Of a stretch of DNA of 64,000 nucleotides, positions 51,125-58,726 are shown piece by piece. Every line of letters starts with the position of its first letter. The first letter of the stretch is position 1. The notes below the pieces were generated by a model. That model ran no database searches, had not been told where the DNA came from, and saw nothing but the letters and a program-made list of their open reading frames with translations. Position numbers and translations under genes: made by a program. This stretch comes from Ruminococcus flavefaciens (lineage in GTDB: Bacteria; Bacillota; Clostridia; Oscillospirales; Ruminococcaceae): contig NZ_FPIP01000003.1 in the NCBI RefSeq assembly GCF_900119075.1, positions 62,001-126,000 of the forward strand, in the 5' to 3' direction.

Positions 51125-51317
51125 GCGAAAAATGCGTTTTGATGCCTCATATGTCACGGCTTCGCCGATAAGCTTCGAATATAAACGGTGGGGCGTTCAT
51201 ATGCATATCTATATAGGTGCTTCAAGGTAAAATATAACTGTTTGAACATATATCAGTGTTTTTGCTCAGTCAGGAGCAAAGGTTTTGAATGTTTTACACA
51301 AATCATCAGCCCCAACC

Positions 51318-51346
51318 TTGACATATTGTGTTTTATATAGTAAAAT
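51318..51346 (+). promoter_or_regulatory. Promoter of the sugar-binding lipoprotein gene
   Basis: TTGACA, 17-base spacer, TAAAAT. Confidence 0.75.
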
Positions 51347-51410
51347 ATAATATAAGAAGGCATAGTGAAAATGATTTTTAGGGGTATTAAAATTTAAGGA
51401 GGATTTCTCT

Positions 51411-52547
51411 ATGAAAAAATTATTAGCTGCTGCGGCTGCACTGGCTATCGGATGCTCAGTGGCTTCATGCGGTGAAAAGAAAACCGATTCTCAGACGACA
51501 AACAGTGACACAAAAAAGACTATCGGCATTGCAATGCCTACCAAGGAGCTTGAGCGCTGGAACAGCGACGGCGAATCACTGAAGTCTCAGTTTGAAAAGG
51601 CAGGATATAAGGTTGACCTCAGGTTCTCGGAGAACAACGCCGACAAGCAGAATGAGGATATCAGCGGTATGCTCAGCGACGGTGTTGATCTGCTCCTTAT
51701 CGCCGCAGTTGACGGAAGTACCCTTTCTGATACTCTCGCAGGCGCAAAGGAAAAGAATATTCCTGTAGTCGCTTATGACCGCCTTATCATGAACACCGGC
51801 GCTCTTACATACTATATTTCATTTGATAACCTTACTGTAGGAAAGCTTCAGGGCGAATACGTAAGAGATCAGCTTCACCTGATAAGCACGACAACTGAGT
51901 ATAATATCGAGTTCGTTGCAGGCGATGAAGGCGATAATAACGCACGTTACTTCTTTAACGGCGCGTATGATGTTCTAAAGCCTTATGTGGACAACGGAAC
52001 CCTGCATATACTCTCAGGCAAAAATGCCTTTGAGCAGGTCGCTACCATTGGCTGGACTACAGAAAATGCAGAAAAGAATATGAAGGAGACTCTTGCATCA
52101 TATTATAATGACGATAAGAGTCTGGATATAGTTCTCTGCGCTAACGATTCAACTGCCCTCGGAGTTGCAAACGCTTTAGCTTCCGATTATAAGGGCGGTA
52201 ATACTCCTATAATCACAGGTCAGGACGGCGATATCGCTAATCTTAAAAATATCGTCGACGGAAAGCAGTCAATGACAGTTTATAAGAATGTTAACGATGA
52301 GGCTGCTGTTGCTTTCGGCGTGTGTAAAATGCTCCTTGACGGCGGTATCCCTACAGCTAAGCTGACAGAAAGCTTCGGCGATGTCAAGGTAAATTACGAT
52401 AGCGAGTCCTACAATAACGGCGTAAAATATATACAGTCTTATCTGCTGGTTCCTTATGTTATCACTAAGGATAATTTACAGCTTCTTGTAGATACAGGAA
52501 ACTTTAAGTGGGACAGCGAAAATAAATACATCGAAGCCGCAAAATAA
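51411..52547 (+). CDS. Sugar ABC transporter substrate-binding lipoprotein (xylose/ChvE type)
   Basis: A 378-residue lipoprotein with the lipobox SVASC (Cys20) and the Peripla_BP_4 fold. Family features are KTIGIAMPTKELERWNSDG, ISGMLSDGVDLLLIAAVDG, VVAYDRLI, SFDNLTVGKLQGEY, DIVLCANDSTALGVANAL and TGQDGDIANLKNI. This pattern is that of ChvE/XylF-like multiple-monosaccharide binders. AAGGAGG precedes the ATG. No permease or ATPase gene is adjacent: the unit has its own promoter and terminator, so it must work with a transporter encoded elsewhere or serve in sensing. Confidence 0.9.
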   Translation: MKKLLAAAAALAIGCSVASCGEKKTDSQTTNSDTKKTIGIAMPTKELERWNSDGESLKSQFEKAGYKVDLRFSENNADKQNEDISGMLSDGVDLLLIAAVDGSTLSDTLAGAKEKNIPVVAYDRLIMNTGALTYYISFDNLTVGKLQGEYVRDQLHLISTTTEYNIEFVAGDEGDNNARYFFNGAYDVLKPYVDNGTLHILSGKNAFEQVATIGWTTENAEKNMKETLASYYNDDKSLDIVLCANDSTALGVANALASDYKGGNTPIITGQDGDIANLKNIVDGKQSMTVYKNVNDEAAVAFGVCKMLLDGGIPTAKLTESFGDVKVNYDSESYNNGVKYIQSYLLVPYVITKDNLQLLVDTGNFKWDSENKYIEAAK

Positions 52548-52556
52548 GCATTATAC

Positions 52557-52587
52557 AAAAGGACTTCCGATAGGAAGTCCTTTTTTC
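52557..52587 (+). terminator. Terminator of the sugar-binding gene
   Basis: GGACTTCC/GGAAGTCC stem with six T. Confidence 0.9.
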
Positions 52588-52614
52588 TGCCTGCTGTAAA
52601 TAAGGGAGAAGTAC

Positions 52615-52643
52615 TTGACTTTTCACAGGCTTTAGTGTATAAT
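52615..52643 (+). promoter_or_regulatory. Promoter of the tRNA-Thr repeat locus
   Basis: TTGACT, 17-base spacer, TATAAT with TG before the -10. No terminator follows until 53339-53376, so a transcript of about 725 bases would end with the tRNA. Confidence 0.75.
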
Positions 52644-52649
52644 ATTAAT

Positions 52650-53250
52650 GTTGCGAATGCATATTGGGTGAGCATAGTTTGCGAAAGAAATATGAAGTAA
52701 TGGAAGCGTATGCGAACAGAACGACTTATTTCTGACCGACAATTAGTAAGTCTTAACCCTAAAATTTAGCACAGTTGGTAGTGCAGCGAATTTGCTGAGC
52801 AGACGACCGCTGCCGGTGGCAGATGAAGGGAGTTTGCGAAGGGAAGAAATATGGAGCAATGAGAGCGAAAGCGAAGCAGTGCGACTTATTTCTGACCGGA
52901 TATGAGCAGGTCTCGGACTGAAAATAAAGCGACAGCCGTGCAGCACCTTACAAATTCAAAAATTTAATATGCTTGTGTAGCACAGCTCCCCGTGCAGCGA
53001 ATTTGCTGAGCAGACGACCGCTGCCAGTGGCAGATGAAGGGAGTTCGCGAAGGGAAGAAATATGGAGCAATGAGAGCGAAAGCGAAGCAGTGCGACTTAT
53101 TTCTGACCGGATATGAGCAGGTCTCGGACTGAAAATAAAGCGACAACCGTGCAGCACCCTTACAAATTTAAAAATTTAATAATGCTTGTGTAGCACAGTT
53201 GGTAGTGCAGCTCATTCGTAATGGACAAGTCTTATCCCTAAAATTTAATA
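52650..53250 (+). repeat. Tandem ~211-bp repeats with embedded tRNA-Thr fragments
   Basis: Two nearly identical 167-base copies (52781-52947 and 52992-53158) and a degenerate third (about 52660-52745) are seen. Each intact copy is preceded by a fragment of the tRNA-Thr 5' end (GCACAG.. at 52769, GCTTGTGTAGCACAG at 52971) and followed by TTACAAATT-AAAAATTTAAT. A further 5' tRNA fragment of about 42 bases lies at 53184-53225. All three copies keep an AGAAATA/TATTTCT pairing. Small minus-strand open frames inside (52743-52946, 52948-53157) only mirror the repeat. Confidence 0.75.
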
Positions 53251-53253
53251 TTT

Positions 53254-53326
53254 GCTTGTGTAGCACAGCTGGTAGTGCAGCGCATTCGTAATGCGCAGGT
53301 CGCAGGTTCGAATCCCGTCACAAGCT
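53254..53326 (+). tRNA. tRNA-Thr (anticodon CGT)
   Basis: GCTTGTG acceptor arm, D arm GCAC..GTGC, anticodon arm GCGCA-TTCGTAA-TGCGC with anticodon CGT, T loop TTCGAAT and closing CACAAGC. The T stem has one A-C mismatch. CCA is not encoded. The tRNA is the likely attachment site of the integrated element that begins right after it. Confidence 0.93.
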
Positions 53327-53338
53327 CTTAAAAATCGC

Positions 53339-53376
53339 ATAACTACGCAGTTTAATGGCTGCGTAGTTATTTTTTT
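53339..53376 (+). terminator. Terminator after tRNA-Thr
   Basis: ATAACTACGCAG/CTGCGTAGTTAT 12-pair stem with seven T. Confidence 0.92.
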
Positions 53377-53387
53377 CGCATTTTTCT

Positions 53388-53490
53388 GTTGACCACAATA
53401 GATTTGGTCAACAAAAATCACAGTATTTTCTAAGAAAACATTAGTTCGCGTTTATCTTTTTAGAATGAGCGTGGTCAACTTTTGGTCAAC
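53388..53490. promoter_or_regulatory. Candidate integrase arm-binding sites
   Basis: TGGTCAAC occurs at 53405, 53472 and 53483 (the last two 11 bases apart) and inverted as GTTGACCA at 53388. Their place between the tRNA and int fits arm-type sites of a tyrosine recombinase. Confidence 0.5.
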
Positions 53491-53551
53491 TAATTGTTGG
53501 CTGCGATATTTTTAAAAAGAAGTGCTGTACATTTAATCGCAAATGCTTATT

Positions 53552-53586
53552 AAAAAAACAGCTTGTAACCTATATGATTACAAGCC
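53552..53586 (-). terminator. Terminator of int
   Basis: On the minus strand GCTTGTAA/TTACAAGC followed by seven T. Confidence 0.75.
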
Positions 53587-53608
53587 GTTCTATGATTTTG
53601 ATTGTACA

Positions 53609-55048
53609 TTATGCCCTTTTCAGTTTTGACAGGATAGCATTGTCAAGTGCTTCTGCCGCCTTTTGATCCGCCTCTTCAATAACATGACAATAGATATTGC
53701 TTGTTGTGCTTGCACAGTTATGTCCGAGTCGCTTTGATATTTCATTCAGCGGTATGCCGTTCATAATCATCATTGTGGCTGATGTGTGTCTGAGTGTGTG
53801 AAGGTGTATCGGTTTCAGTCCATATTTAAGATTGAAGGAACGAAACCATTTGCTTGGAGTAGACGGATGCAGCGGTTTTCCTGTTACACCTGTGAACACC
53901 TTTCCTGATTCTATCCATTTACTGCCTACGTTCTCACGCTGATAGTCTTGCCATTCACGGTATTTCATTAACATCTGCATTACATAATCAGAAACCTTTA
54001 TCTTTCTGTTGGAATACTTGTTCTTAGGGGTATCTTCATATATTCCTGTCTCTTTCATATAAATGACGTTTCTTCTGATATGGACTATGTTATTATCAAA
54101 ATCGATATCTCTCCACTCAAGACCGCTCATCTCTCCTCGTCTGAGTCCCGTAAACAGAAGAAAAGGTATAAGTGTCTTGTAATGCTCCGGAGCATATTTA
54201 TCAAGAGCATCCATCAGGTTTACCATTTCATCTTCCTCAAGATACTCAGCCTCCTTCTTCTCAACTTTTGGTGGACGTACACGGGAACAGGGATTGCTCT
54301 CTATAACTCCCTGATATACGGCAAAGGACATTATTGAAGATATCATGGCATGATATCGCTTGACTGTACTTGCCTCCATCGTTTTCTTCTCGGTCTCTGA
54401 AAAAGACTTCTTATAATTCAGTTTCAGAGCATCACATATTTTTTTAGCACATTCAATTGTGATGTTGTTACCTTTTAAGATTGATTTTATGGTCGCAAGT
54501 GAAACTCCTGATTTTCTGGAAAGTTCACTCTGTGTCATAAGAGAAGAATTATCTGTTACGGTTTTTCTGCCTTTATCACGGTTATAGGTATAAATATAAT
54601 TCTGGAAATCTATAACAGGCGAACAAGTCATATTAACGGTAACTTTTTTCTTCAACATTTTAGCATACAGTGATGAAAGTGTTATTGGATTAATCTTATT
54701 GATCTTCAAATGCCCGATTTCCTTATTAACATATATAAGCTGCTGTTTATAGCTTAAAAAAGTGGTCTTTTTCAAATTCGTTTCTGCATAATCTTTTATC
54801 CATATATCAGTAAGTTCTTTAAAAGTTATATTATCGTCAATTGAAGTTTCGTTATTGCATTTCTTTTCAAAATCTGCTGCAATAGCTTTTATTTCTTTAT
54901 TGATTTGAAACTGTGTCATTCCTTCAGGAGGAGTCCAGGACAAAGTTTTCATTTTCTGCTTACCATCAATATCCCTGCCTGTAAATACACGGATACGATA
55001 ACTTGTTATCTCACCATTTTTGTTTTTTCTAGCTGTGATATTAGCCAT
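53609..55048 (-). CDS. int: Tyrosine recombinase (integrase) with an inserted XRE-like helix-turn-helix
   Basis: A 479-residue integrase, longer than the usual ~400. Order: AP2-like arm-binding domain (1-65), SAM-like core-binding domain (about 70-255), catalytic domain (265-479). The catalytic set is complete: Arg303 (TGLRRGE), Lys344, His417 and Arg420 (HLHTLRH), His443 (RLGH) and Tyr453 (SNIYCHV). Unusually, residues 170-212 inside the core-binding domain read MTQSELSRKSGVSLATIKSILKG, a full Cro/C1-type HTH, explaining the extra length. AAGGAGG precedes the ATG. It should catalyse integration at the adjacent tRNA-Thr and, with Xis, excision. Confidence 0.93.
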   Translation of the reverse strand: MANITARKNKNGEITSYRIRVFTGRDIDGKQKMKTLSWTPPEGMTQFQINKEIKAIAADFEKKCNNETSIDDNITFKELTDIWIKDYAETNLKKTTFLSYKQQLIYVNKEIGHLKINKINPITLSSLYAKMLKKKVTVNMTCSPVIDFQNYIYTYNRDKGRKTVTDNSSLMTQSELSRKSGVSLATIKSILKGNNITIECAKKICDALKLNYKKSFSETEKKTMEASTVKRYHAMISSIMSFAVYQGVIESNPCSRVRPPKVEKKEAEYLEEDEMVNLMDALDKYAPEHYKTLIPFLLFTGLRRGEMSGLEWRDIDFDNNIVHIRRNVIYMKETGIYEDTPKNKYSNRKIKVSDYVMQMLMKYREWQDYQRENVGSKWIESGKVFTGVTGKPLHPSTPSKWFRSFNLKYGLKPIHLHTLRHTSATMMIMNGIPLNEISKRLGHNCASTTSNIYCHVIEEADQKAAEALDNAILSKLKRA

Positions 55049-55100
55049 ATTAGCCTCCTTACATAAATGATAGGTTTTAACTCTCGGTTTATCGCTTTAA

Positions 55101-55129
55101 AGCATAACATTATCGCATGAAACTGTCAA
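55101..55129 (-). promoter_or_regulatory. Promoter of int
   Basis: On the minus strand TTGACA, 17-base spacer, TATGCT. Confidence 0.7.
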
Positions 55130-55171
55130 GATGTTTTTATAATATTTTTCATTTAACAATGTTGCTTTAGC

Positions 55172-55501
55172 TTATAGAAGCTTAGAAAGTATCTTTTTCA
55201 ATAACTTCCAGATATTCTCCTGAGTCTGTTCTATCTGCTGCATATCTTCTGCATAAATGTTATCAGTAGCATTGATACGCTTTGCTATCTGATTGATATT
55301 TCTTGATACACCTGAAATGGAACTTGCAATATCATTAAAAACAGAATAGTCCACTCTGATTATCCTGCCTTCAAGAGCCATTTTTCTCATATACAGTGAT
55401 TGATTGGTCATATTCATTTTACTCATTTTCAGCCTGATAGCTGCAAGTTCATCGTCATCAACATAGAAATTTATCATGTGCTTCCTTACACGGTTTGCCA
55501 T
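55172..55501 (-). CDS. MobC-like mobilisation protein
   Basis: A 109-residue basic protein. The N-terminal ribbon-helix-helix part reads HMINFYVDDDELAAIRLKMSKMNMTNQSLYMRKMALEG; the C-terminal part VFNDIASSISGVSRNINQIAKRINATD is the MobC signature (PF05713 type). MobC helps a relaxase nick oriT. No relaxase gene is present between it and int, where mobA is often found, so the element is presumably mobilised by a relaxase encoded farther on or in trans. Confidence 0.82.
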   Translation of the reverse strand: MANRVRKHMINFYVDDDELAAIRLKMSKMNMTNQSLYMRKMALEGRIIRVDYSVFNDIASSISGVSRNINQIAKRINATDNIYAEDMQQIEQTQENIWKLLKKILSKLL

Positions 55502-56042
55502 ATCTGCCTCCTCACAAAAATGTTTTTAAACTTCAGATAAAAGGGTCTGGGAATCTCCCAGTAATGTCTGCTGCCTTTAATGAGATTTTTCTTGAAAAAT
55601 CGAAAGTGTAATGACACAGGCGTTGCTTGCTCCCCGCCAAAGGAGCAAGTACAGTTTCTTCAGAAACCGCCGAAGTGTCTTTACAAAGGCTATGCTTGCT
55701 CCCTTCCAAAATGCACTTCAGTGCCTGATAACTTTTTCGGAAATTTCTGAAAAGCTTAGAATACTTTTTCAATGAAAAATATCATTTTTGTTACATCACA
55801 AGAGCACGGCTTCTGAAGAATTATTCTCCTTCTGAAAAACTGAAATGGATTTCAAAATCGGTGTATTTGATGTATTTGGTGTCTATTTGCCTGTATTACG
55901 ACGTTTCAAAATACATCTGATACAGCGTCGGTGTATTCAAGGTGTATTCGCGGTGTATTTTGATGTATTAAAAAACAGCTTGAAAATGGCTTAACACCGT
56001 ATATGAATACACCGAATACACCAAATACATCATTTTTTAAAT
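55502..56042. other. Non-coding segment between mobC and the primase gene
   Basis: The part 55540-55760 contains two TTGCTTGCTCC-like blocks and several short inverted repeats, as expected for an oriT-type region upstream of mobC; its 79-codon minus frame (55533-55772) has no ribosome site and no family likeness. The part 55858-56033 holds iterons. Confidence 0.5.
55858..56033. repeat. Iteron cluster, candidate replication origin
   Basis: GGTGTATT units recur at 55860, 55930, 55941, 55952 and (as ATGTATT) 55963, the last four at an 11-base period. In the opposite sense GAATACACC repeats at 56005 and 56014 and AAATACATC at 56023, a 9-base period. The cluster lies next to the helicase-primase gene. 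Confidence 0.72.
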
Positions 56043-57518
56043 TCAGCTGAGATTATTTCTGTAGGTGGTATCCAGTCCGCGATATCCTCTGGCTTTCTTC
56101 GCGTTTCCGTGACTCTGAATATTGTTACCGTATTCGATATTGTACTTGTTGTGATTCTGCTTAAGCCAGAAGTTGAACATTTCCTTTTTCATAGGATCGG
56201 TACTGTTAATAGCGCACCAGTGACAATAACCGCTGTACAAGTCGGCTGTGGAGCATTCCAGTTCTTTTCCGAACTTCACGAACTGTTCGTCCTCAAGAAA
56301 ACCGATAATGTTGCTGCTGTCCTTCATACTGTTCCTGAGATTTTCTGCTGTCCTCTCACTGATAGTAAAGCTGAAATTATTATTCCTCAATCTTTTTAAT
56401 CCCTCCAGTGACCACAACAATATTCCCTCTTTTTCGGAAATAAATTTCTCAACGAGGAAAGGATCGTCAACTCTGTTTTCTGGTTTAGGCTTCGTGGTAA
56501 TAATTATCTGCCTGCGAAAAAAACCGTCAGACTTATCTGTGAGTGATTTCAGTGAACCGTTTCCGAATGACATCAACTTTGCATAAATGTTTGCTGAGTA
56601 TGGCTGTATGCTTTTTTTCTCAATAAGCATTTTTCCCTCATTTGTGATAATTGTTTTCAGCACATTTGTCTCAGAAAGCTTTTCCATTATCATATCGTCG
56701 TCAAGGAAAAGATATGAGTTCTCAAGTGCTGCACGGGCAAAGCGATTGGTTTCAAGAGTATACAGATTTCCCGTTGACATTGTACGTCCGTAGATGTTTT
56801 TCAGCAGAACTCCGATACGGCTCTTGCCCTCACCGCCGTTGCCTATTATGGTCAGCATTTTCTGCGCCTTTGTACTCGGTATCAGCAAGTAGCCGAACCA
56901 TTCCTGCAAGGTGAGAATATCCTCAGGGATAAGGAGCTCCGACAAAAATGATAAGAACTTCTCGGGTGAAGCTGCATTAGGATTATAGCTGTTATTGATA
57001 CGTCCGAAACAGAATTTTTTCTCGTAAGTGAACTCGCCCGTCTTAGCATTCAGCGTACCGTTTAAAAGGTGTATCTCGTTCATATCGGGAACTATTTCTT
57101 CGGAATGTGCGTCCAGCTTCAGAGCCTGACACAACTGTTTTACCTTGCCTGCGACGCCTTTCTGGATATACGGTTTCAGCTTATCATAGATAAGCTTTTC
57201 GATATAGATATCCTCGATAACTCCGTCAAAGCCAATGAACTGATTGTTGATGCAGATTATCCTGTGTTCAGATAAGAATTCCTCACAGAAGATTATCTCA
57301 TTTACGCTCTTGTCATCAAGCCATACGGGAGCTGTATCTGTGGCAAAAGAAGTATCAGAAGTTGAATATGATTCGGAGTAACTTTGTTCTTCGATGGCAG
57401 TATATTCGCTCTCAGTGTCACCGTCCGAAGTGAGCGCTTCGGGCTCAACGTCTATTATTGTCGGTTCTTCATCTGGAAATGACATATTCGCTGCTTCGTC
57501 CTGTGATACTATTTCCAT
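56043..57518 (-). CDS. Phage/plasmid primase-helicase (P4/D5 family)
   Basis: A protein of about 491 residues. The start at 57518 (MEIVSQDEAANMSF) is the likeliest, although its ribosome site is weak; it overlaps the preceding gene by 50 bases. After an acidic N-terminal region comes a D5_N-like domain, then a superfamily 3 helicase with Walker A GNGGEGKS (about 225-232), Walker B FLDDDM and the C motif area KLMSFGNGSLKSL with an Arg finger in FFRRQIIITT. By family it unwinds the origin for element replication. The zinc-finger part usually fused in front is supplied by the upstream gene. Confidence 0.88.
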   Translation of the reverse strand: MEIVSQDEAANMSFPDEEPTIIDVEPEALTSDGDTESEYTAIEEQSYSESYSTSDTSFATDTAPVWLDDKSVNEIIFCEEFLSEHRIICINNQFIGFDGVIEDIYIEKLIYDKLKPYIQKGVAGKVKQLCQALKLDAHSEEIVPDMNEIHLLNGTLNAKTGEFTYEKKFCFGRINNSYNPNAASPEKFLSFLSELLIPEDILTLQEWFGYLLIPSTKAQKMLTIIGNGGEGKSRIGVLLKNIYGRTMSTGNLYTLETNRFARAALENSYLFLDDDMIMEKLSETNVLKTIITNEGKMLIEKKSIQPYSANIYAKLMSFGNGSLKSLTDKSDGFFRRQIIITTKPKPENRVDDPFLVEKFISEKEGILLWSLEGLKRLRNNNFSFTISERTAENLRNSMKDSSNIIGFLEDEQFVKFGKELECSTADLYSGYCHWCAINSTDPMKKEMFNFWLKQNHNKYNIEYGNNIQSHGNAKKARGYRGLDTTYRNNLS

Positions 57519-58077
57519 AATATTCTCTGACTCTCTTTCCTGCACGTTCCAACACTTCCTTCCTGTTCTCAATAAAATCTTTCCGCTCTTCCTGCGTTCC
57601 GCTGATGAAAATATTGCAGTAGTTCTCATATTCGTCCTGATTGTTCAGACTTTCTACAAACAGCGGACTGGGTTCTTCTCCCTGTGACCTCGGAGCATAT
57701 TCTTCGCGGAATCTGCACAGCAAATGATAATAATCAGACAATACGCGGAAAGCTTTTCCTTCCTTTTCACGCTGGGTCTCCCTCTGTATCACGGGTTTTA
57801 TGAATGGTTCATTGCTGCTGTGTACGATACCGAATGCGGAACAGAGTTGCTTTGCAGTTTCGTACTGTGACAGTCCCGTTACCTGAGCCGCAAATGCTAC
57901 TGCATCACCATGAGCTCCGCAGCCGAAGCAATAATAGTGGTCGTCGTAGAGCTTCATGGACGGAGTTTTGTCGTCATGGAAAATGCAGTTTATCATTCCT
58001 CTGCGAGTGTCGATACTATACAGTTCCGCCACCTGCTTCATGGTAACACTTTCACGAACCTTTTCAAATATATTCAT
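57469..58077 (-). CDS. CHC2-type zinc-finger DNA primase domain protein
   Basis: A 202-residue protein. Residues 1-85 are the CHC2 zinc ribbon of DnaG-type primases: INCIFHDDKTPSMKLYDD and HYYCFGCGAHGDAVAF, with ligands Cys, His, Cys, Cys. The rest is helical and lacks a TOPRIM domain. It probably recognises DNA for priming together with the helicase-primase encoded just downstream. It overlaps the excisionase gene by 4 bases. Confidence 0.88.
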   Translation of the reverse strand: MNIFEKVRESVTMKQVAELYSIDTRRGMINCIFHDDKTPSMKLYDDHYYCFGCGAHGDAVAFAAQVTGLSQYETAKQLCSAFGIVHSSNEPFIKPVIQRETQREKEGKAFRVLSDYYHLLCRFREEYAPRSQGEEPSPLFVESLNNQDEYENYCNIFISGTQEERKDFIENRKEVLERAGKRVREYYGNSITGRSSEYVISR

Positions 58078-58277
58078 GCAGCATCACCGCCTTCCGGCTC
58101 ATAGTGTCCGAAAACAGCTTTCATAAGAGCTTCTTCGGAAATGAGGTACTTCTTGCCAGCCTTGAAACAGGGCAGGTCTCCCGAAATACACATCTGCCTG
58201 ATACGGTATTCCGTCAGTCCCTCGATAAGCTTCGCCGCCTCTTTGATCGTAAGCACTTTTCTTTTTGGTGTAGTCAT
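58074..58277 (-). CDS. Excisionase-type helix-turn-helix protein
   Basis: A 67-residue protein (start MTTPKRKVLTIKEAA, AGGAGG eight bases upstream; an ATG two codons earlier is closer to the site). It shows the MerR/Xis-like DNA-binding fold: LTIKEAAKLIEGLTEYRIRQMCISGDLPCFKAGKKYLISEEAL. It is like Tn916 Xis and the family's small DNA-bending proteins. It is the first gene of a leftward operon with the primase genes and may control both excision and replication. Confidence 0.85.
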   Translation of the reverse strand: MTTPKRKVLTIKEAAKLIEGLTEYRIRQMCISGDLPCFKAGKKYLISEEALMKAVFGHYEPEGGDAA

Positions 58278-58424
58278 TTTCATGACCTCCTTTTAATAAG
58301 ATCAGCATTGCTGCTGACATACGCTTTAAGCAGTATGTATTACAAGACGGCGAAAGGAACTATCATTTGTTAGCCCACTGTGATTTATTATGTTTTCAGG
58401 TTTCTTCTGCAACGTTGCAATCCC

Positions 58425-58453
58425 ATTATAGCTAACCAAAACAGCAAAGTCAA
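58425..58453 (-). promoter_or_regulatory. Promoter of the xis-primase operon
   Basis: On the minus strand TTGACT, 17-base spacer, TATAAT. Confidence 0.82.
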
Positions 58454-58677
58454 TAGATGTGACATGCATACTCTATTTACAACTATTTTACATCTATTTT
58501 CGTATATACTCTACTTTTTCAGATGTAACATCTATTTTAGAAAATATATAGCATAAACGGCTTTATTACGCTGATTTTTATTTTTCTATCGTAAAATCCA
58601 GCGTCTAAAAAAAGTCCCTACTAACAAAAACTGACAGAAATTATTTTTTTGATGTAATTCTTCTGAGTTGACTATAG

Positions 58678-58706
58678 ATAGTAGATGTGATACAATGAAT
58701 AAAACA
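58678..58706 (+). promoter_or_regulatory. Promoter of the zinc-finger protein gene at 58727
   Basis: TTGACT, 17-base spacer, TACAAT; an AGATGT motif lies inside the spacer. Confidence 0.78.
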
Positions 58707-58726
58707 ACTGCTAAAGGAGAATTGCT

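Larger units (their letters stand above)
51065..51410. other. Intergenic region between rhomboid-like and sugar-binding genes
   Basis: Two divergent promoters sit near its ends (51096-51124 and 51318-51346). Between them only a short TTTGCTC/GAGCAAA hairpin (51263-51282) and an ATATGCATAT palindrome (near 51200) are visible; no gene. Confidence 0.5.
58278..58726. promoter_or_regulatory. Divergent control region with AGATGT operator array
   Basis: It holds the leftward promoter (58425-58453), the rightward promoter (58678-58706) and repeated AGATGT/ACATCT motifs at 58455, 58490, 58521-58533 (AGATGTAACATCT, a palindrome) and 58693. No gene is present. Confidence 0.65.

Noticed and set aside
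52743-53157. Two similar minus-strand frames of about 68 codons
   Set aside because: They are identical because the DNA repeat is; no ribosome site, and the repeat looks like RNA or mobile DNA.
55533-55772. 79-codon minus-strand frame near mobC
   Set aside because: No ribosome site, made of short internal repeats; more likely part of an oriT-like region.
55858-56033. Iteron block considered as a CRISPR array
   Set aside because: Units are only 9-11 bases with no spacers of uniform length, and no cas genes are near.
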